A stretch of 64,000 nucleotides of DNA, taken from NCBI GenBank assembly GCA_965224205.1, contig CBDCYN010000029.1, forward strand, positions 62,001 to 126,000, read 5' to 3'. The position numbers and the translations under genes were made by a program. Positions within the stretch are counted from its first letter, which is position 1. Every line of letters begins with the position of its first letter. Shown in pieces: positions 60,710-64,000 of this stretch. The notes beneath the pieces are model-generated. The model did not search any database, had not been told where the DNA came from, and was given only the letters and a program-made list of their open reading frames with translations. Origin of the DNA: CBDCYN01 sp965224205. GTDB lineage: Bacteria; Planctomycetota; Phycisphaerae; Phycisphaerales; Phycisphaeraceae.

Positions 60710-60955
60710 TTACGAAAGGTCCTCTTTGAACACGAATTTGCAGAACCGGCTGTCCGGCGCGTCTTCGTACAGGAATTTTAAATCTTTTGATTGGATGGTC
60801 TCGAAAAACTTCGCCCAGGTAATCGGTTCGAGATCGTCATCCATCGAGTCAAACTTCACGCGGAGCAGGTCTTCGGTCCCCCGCACCTTTGCGGGTCGCC
60901 CTTTGCGCTCGGTGATCCAGGTTTCGATCTGATGCAGGTCTTGGGTATTTTTCAT
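60710..60955 (-). CDS. Small conserved protein (about 81 aa), role unknown
   Basis: 81 residues from ATG 60955, with GGAG about 9 nt upstream; the frame opens earlier at 60997. The sequence pattern IETWITERKGRPAKVRGT, then ITWAKFFETIQSKDLKFLYED and SRFCKFV, matches a widespread family of 70-80 residue proteins in which T/R-x-W-ITWDEFF and LAFLYQ are conserved. Members are often mislabelled as glucan branching enzyme, but they are far too short for that. I know of no established function. It is probably cytoplasmic. Confidence 0.85.
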   Translation of the reverse strand: MKNTQDLHQIETWITERKGRPAKVRGTEDLLRVKFDSMDDDLEPITWAKFFETIQSKDLKFLYEDAPDSRFCKFVFKEDLS

Positions 60956-61087
60956 AATGAAATCTCCGGTATCCTCTTCTCGTACCTGTTCTCGCACGGT
61001 CGTTGGAGTTTGATCCCAAAGGGTCGCTCAGCGATACGCCCCACAAACGCAGCCAGGGGAGGGGCATGGGATGAAAGAGAACGAGGT

Positions 61088-61498
61088 TTAATCGAGAAGC
61101 CCTAAGTTTAAAGGCCTGGAGCGTGTGGCGCGGGTGTGGGATCGCGTTTCTTTCTTCCCATGAAGCACTTCCTGATGGGCCCGGATGATCTTGAGGTTCT
61201 TAACATTAGCCCGGAAGAAAAAGTCGAACACATCACCCACCACCGGCAAGGAACCCAGAAGAGCATCAAGACCCAAGTTCCACAACATCTTCACGATTTT
61301 CCGCTTGGGCAGCCCCAGCCGCCACGCCCGCCAGACGATGTACCCCGAAATCCCCAAGCTAATCGCGTCCCCCCCCACTGGGATCAGCCCCAGTAGGGGG
61401 TCTATCCCGATACGGATCGACGTCCCGGGGATGCGGAACTGGGTGTCCAGTAGCCGTGTGAGTCGTCCCAGGCCACGAGTTCTTCTTCTGTCGTTCAC
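61088..61498 (-). CDS. DUF4112 small membrane protein
   Basis: 136 residues. DUF4112 hallmarks: LDTQFRIPGTSIRIGIDPLLGLIPVGGDAISLGISGYIVW, then LWNLGLDALLGSLPVVGDVFDFFFRANVKNLKII, that is, two GLIPxxGD-type half-repeats each with a hydrophobic helix. The C-terminus is Arg/Thr-rich. It is a predicted membrane protein of unknown role, found widely as an extracytoplasmic stress-neighbour gene. It begins a group of small stress-like genes. Confidence 0.92.
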   Translation of the reverse strand: MNDRRRTRGLGRLTRLLDTQFRIPGTSIRIGIDPLLGLIPVGGDAISLGISGYIVWRAWRLGLPKRKIVKMLWNLGLDALLGSLPVVGDVFDFFFRANVKNLKIIRAHQEVLHGKKETRSHTRATRSRPLNLGLLD

Positions 61499-61588
61499 GG
61501 GGTCAACCCTTGGATCTCATTCCTCCTCTTGTTTACCGCCTGCGACACAAGACCGATCGTCTGGCGGGCTGGGATTCGTTCAGGAACA

Positions 61589-61747
61589 CTACTCCTTGGC
61601 GATGACCCAGACCGCGTGTACGATCCCGGGAATGTACCCCAGCAGAGTTAGCAAGATGTTGAGCCAAAAATGCTTGCCCAGCCCGACTTGAAGGAACACC
61701 CCCAATGGAGGCAACAAGATTGCTACTACAATTCGGATCAGATCCAT
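61589..61747 (-). CDS. YqaE/Pmp3 family membrane protein
   Basis: 52 residues, too short for most gene finders. ATG 61747 has AAGGAG about 9 nt upstream. Two hydrophobic helices (IRIVVAILLPPLGVFLQVG, then FWLNILLTLLGYIPGIVHAVWVI) around GLGKHFWLNI match the Pmp3/UPF0057 family, small membrane proteins induced by salt and cold stress and thought to affect membrane potential. The Ala/Gly-x-Pro-Pro-Leu-Gly motif and HAVWVI end are conserved. Confidence 0.93.
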   Translation of the reverse strand: MDLIRIVVAILLPPLGVFLQVGLGKHFWLNILLTLLGYIPGIVHAVWVIAKE

Positions 61748-61809
61748 CGTCGTCTCCTTGAGTCTTTAGTCTTATTAGAACCTTTGCGCCGCAAAAGTTC
61801 GTAAGCAGC

Positions 61810-61848
61810 AAAAAAAAAGCACGGAACAATTTTTACTGTCCCGCGCTT
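61810..61848 (-). terminator. Intrinsic terminator after the stress protein gene
   Basis: On the minus strand AAGCGCGGGACA pairs with TGTTCCGTGCTT (12 bp, two G-U pairs) with a short AT loop, followed by nine T residues. It ends transcription of the 61969-62463 gene. Confidence 0.9.
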
Positions 61849-61968
61849 GGTCTCTATTCTCACTCCAGATTTCCTCTTTCTCTCTACCCGCTAAGCACGT
61901 CACCGTTTAGAGGAATACGGGCTAAGGACGAGTACGAAAAGTATATAAACCCCTTATTAAACAAGACT

Positions 61969-62463
61969 TTAGTGCGCAGCCACTTTTTGGGCATCGCTAT
62001 CTTGAAGAATGCCTTTAGCTAGGTCCTCACGGCCTTTCTCAGCTTTGACACCGACCAGGATCCCGCCTTTTTTCACCTCTTCCTCGAATAACTTGGCTTC
62101 GTGTTCCGGTATCCCAAGCCCGATTAACCCGCCCACAAGACCGCCGGCGCCGCCACCCGCTGCCAGCCCCGCCGCTGCGGCGACCAACGGGCCGGTTGCA
62201 AGCACCCCGACCCCGGGGATCGCTAACGTCCCCACCGCCGCCACCCCCGCCGCGATCGCCCCTAGCGTCCCGCCTAGCGTAGCGCCTGCGGCTACTCCTT
62301 CTGGGGCTTTGGATTTCGCCACGACCGCGAAGTGTTCCCCGTGGTGAGATTCCGATACCAGCAGGCTGATGTCGTCTTGCGGAAAACCGTTTTCTACCAA
62401 CCGATCGATCGCGACCCCAGCATCACGGTGAGTCTCAAAGATAGCCGTTACATTTTCTGACAT
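61969..62463 (-). CDS. General-stress-protein-17M-like protein
   Basis: 164 residues. The first 45 residues (TAIFETHRDAGVAIDRLVENGFPQDDISLLV) match the YflT/GSP17M fold, followed by a glycine/alanine-rich hydrophobic middle (AAGATLGGTLGAIAAGVAAVGTLAIPGVGVLATGPLVAAAAGLAAGGGAGGLVGGL) that may form hairpin membrane segments, then a GIPEHEAKLFEEEVKKGGILVGVKA segment common in this family. Role in stress is inferred from the family. Upstream DNA is AT-rich, and a strong terminator follows. Confidence 0.88.
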   Translation of the reverse strand: MSENVTAIFETHRDAGVAIDRLVENGFPQDDISLLVSESHHGEHFAVVAKSKAPEGVAAGATLGGTLGAIAAGVAAVGTLAIPGVGVLATGPLVAAAAGLAAGGGAGGLVGGLIGLGIPEHEAKLFEEEVKKGGILVGVKAEKGREDLAKGILQDSDAQKVAAH

Positions 62464-62975
62464 CGAGCATTACTCCTTGCCTGACGCTTAGGCGGTATGT
62501 CACGTTCCACCAAAACGACAGAGTTAATCAAAGAACACACAAAATTGCTGTCACTTCGTTCGGGGGGGTTGATGATTGTGTCATCATGTCGCGGGGATAA
62601 GTCCAATCTATTTACGTAATAGTTCGTCCGCGATCAGTACCGATGAGTTACAGCGACCGATAAAGCACACTCGTTACACCTACGCAAATACGATACCCAC
62701 GACTTCGTGCGATCACGGGAAAGTGGTTTGATTGTCGGTAGGCAGTGTTCTCAGAATCACTTACAAATTTGATGATTGAAGAGTCCTCGACGTGGGCGGC
62801 CCTGGTCTTGCGCTTTTTGCACAGACGGATGCAATTCATGCACACCCAGGCCGTTCTACCGGCACGGCTTTATCCACCGCTACGGGTTACACGCATCGTG
62901 TATGTTCTTAACGCGACCCCGATCTCACCACCCTTCGTTAGTTAGACTCAGTAGCCGCCGACGTCGACTCGGTTC
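62464..62975. other. AT-rich intergenic region
   Basis: 512 bp upstream of the stress-protein gene and downstream of the DUF2254 gene. Composition is AT-rich with no credible frame. It should hold the stress gene promoter, but I cannot define one. Nothing else is seen. Confidence 0.45.
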
Positions 62976-63091
62976 TAGAGCGTTTCCCGATTTCGTGTTC
63001 GACGTCAAGTGGTCGGGGTATTCCGAGAAACCCGCTGCCTCACAGTCGCGGCTTGCTGGGGGCGTCGTACACCATTTCAGGATACGCTCTA
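62976..63091. mobile_element. TAGAGCG-family MITE-like element, second copy
   Basis: 116 bp with ends TAGAGCGTTTCCCGATTT and TAGAGCGTATCCTGAAAT (read inward, 13 of 17 alike), TA at both termini, and the CCCGCTGCCTCACAGTCGCG core at 63031-63050. Its right end supplies the TAG stop codon of the DUF2254 gene. Confidence 0.65.
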
Positions 63092-64000
63092 AACATGAAG
63101 GGAATTGCTGATCTGATCCGCGGGCGCGTGGCGTAGCGTTCGGACAGCCTGCTCGTAGCGTTGGGAGATATCGTCGCGGTCTTCTTGAACGGGGACCGTC
63201 GCCATGGCGTCACGGTGGATCATATCCGCCTGCCGGCGTAGAGCCGCGTGCTGCGGGTCGGTGCGGGATTGACTCGCGATTATCGTAATCACCTCCAGCA
63301 ACCGGATCACCACCGACGGATGGGTGCGCCCGGCCTGGCGGATTTGATTAAACACGGAGTTGACGATCCCGGCGAAATCGGAGGTGACCAGGATCACCCG
63401 CGGCTGCCCCTGGTCATCGCTCAGCACCGGGCCCCTCATCCGGCGCTGACTGAGTCGGGTCAACGCCGCTCCCAAGCGATCGATACACGAATGAGCCGTG
63501 AAGGGGTCGTTGATCCCCGGTGACAACGCCCGCAACGCCACCTCCACCAATTGGTGCACGGCGAATTCCACGTCTTGGGTGTCTGTTCTTCGGTCCCCCA
63601 AGACGATGGCGTTACGGACGTTCTCTATAACCTCGTCCGGTAGATCACGGTCAGGGTAGATCCGTGCAAGCCGGAAACCAGGAACGACAAAATAGCCGGC
63701 ACGGCAATGGAGTTGGAAAACCATCTGGTGCTCGTGGGCCACTGACAACAGGTGCTCTTCATCGATCGCCTGAACATACCCCTCGGTGTTGGAACACACG
63801 TCTCGTCCTTCGGTCTTGAGCCGTTGGGCTACCTGCCCATCGAGATGATCCTGCGATCGCGCATCAGCTGAGTCGATAGAGTCGGGGTAGAACCGGTCGA
63901 TCGCTTGACCCAGCGCTGCGCTGACCCGGGTGATCACGTTGGGGGCCTGGATCGACTCGGCCACGTGGTGGATGAAATAGATCAGCGTCCCGAGGCTGAT
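63089..64000 (-). CDS. DUF2254 membrane protein, C-terminal part (5' end beyond window)
   Basis: The frame is open to the window edge (304 codons seen). LGTLIYFIHHVAESIQAPNVI followed by RDVCSNTEGYVQAIDEEHLLSVA, CRAGYFVVPGFRLARIYPDRDL, GDRRTDTQDVEFAVHQLVEVALRALSPGINDPFTAHSCIDRL is diagnostic of DUF2254 predicted integral membrane proteins; the membrane helices lie upstream, outside the window. Function is unknown. The stop codon TAG (63091-63089) is the first triplet of the TAGAGCG end of a MITE-like element, so the insertion may have shortened the C-terminus slightly. Confidence 0.92.
   Translation of the reverse strand: MSLGTLIYFIHHVAESIQAPNVITRVSAALGQAIDRFYPDSIDSADARSQDHLDGQVAQRLKTEGRDVCSNTEGYVQAIDEEHLLSVAHEHQMVFQLHCRAGYFVVPGFRLARIYPDRDLPDEVIENVRNAIVLGDRRTDTQDVEFAVHQLVEVALRALSPGINDPFTAHSCIDRLGAALTRLSQRRMRGPVLSDDQGQPRVILVTSDFAGIVNSVFNQIRQAGRTHPSVVIRLLEVITIIASQSRTDPQHAALRRQADMIHRDAMATVPVQEDRDDISQRYEQAVRTLRHAPADQISNSLHV

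Noticed and set aside
62648..62945. Short frames on both strands in the AT-rich gap
   Set aside because: No coding bias, no ribosome binding site and no recognisable peptide.
1..64000. CRISPR arrays, tRNA or rRNA genes, prophage
   Set aside because: No regularly spaced direct repeats, no TTCGAATC-type T-loop with cloverleaf, no rRNA signatures and no phage structural or integrase genes were seen.

Overview
The window looks like a chromosomal segment of a planctomycete, most likely of the Phycisphaerae. The evidence is combined rather than decisive: GC-rich DNA with many single-gene transcription units; a PEP-CTERM exported protein (25210-25974); a membrane protein ending in the CPxCGYxLxGL zinc ribbon common in planctomycetes (48065-48631); two bactofilins; KDO synthesis genes, implying an LPS-type outer membrane; ThyX; a very large kinase-like protein; and many small palindromic repeats in the gaps. 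A class A RNase P RNA lies at about 31163-31685. I saw no tRNA, rRNA, CRISPR array or transposase gene.

Layout. 1-6000: edge of an SGNH-like membrane protein, cysS, an exported helical-repeat protein, clpP and a lipoprotein. 6136-15024: a surface polysaccharide region with a hexapeptide acyltransferase, two sulfotransferases, two GT4 and one GT2 glycosyltransferases and a Wzx-type flippase, probably for a sulfated glycan. 15131-19822: five two-component genes on the minus strand. 20164-24119: a helical-repeat protein, then a BtuF/BtuC-like uptake pair preceded by a compact B12-box leader. 24397-26571: a Crp/Fnr regulator, a Spondin_N PEP-CTERM protein and a small membrane protein. 26755-32772: kdsC, kdsD, scpA, acpS, an oxidoreductase-like gene, rnpB and thyX. 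33166-39412: a GAF-AAA-Fis regulator, an SDR, an acyl-CoA ligase and a cysteine desulfurase. 39553-49805: an unclassified 771-residue protein, a 1866-residue pseudokinase/helical-repeat/FGE-like protein, a zinc-ribbon membrane protein and the bactofilins. 50385-55360: an RND efflux adaptor-pump operon. 55395-60263: polysaccharide deacetylase, an alkaline-phosphatase-fold lipoprotein and an MMPL transporter broken by six frameshifts. 60710-64000: small stress and membrane proteins and the edge of a DUF2254 gene.

How the genes fit together. KdsD and KdsC make the sugar KDO for the outer membrane. The 6-15 kb region would assemble, acylate, sulfate and export a glycan. Further envelope functions are the RND operon, the MMPL/phosphatase/deacetylase operon and the bactofilins. 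The most unexpected features are the 1866-residue protein, the compact B12 leader, a roughly 100-nt element repeated upstream of rnpB and of the NtrC-like gene, families of TA-ended palindromic elements that share an inner core, promoters placed so that mRNAs would be leaderless, and the frameshifted MMPL gene.
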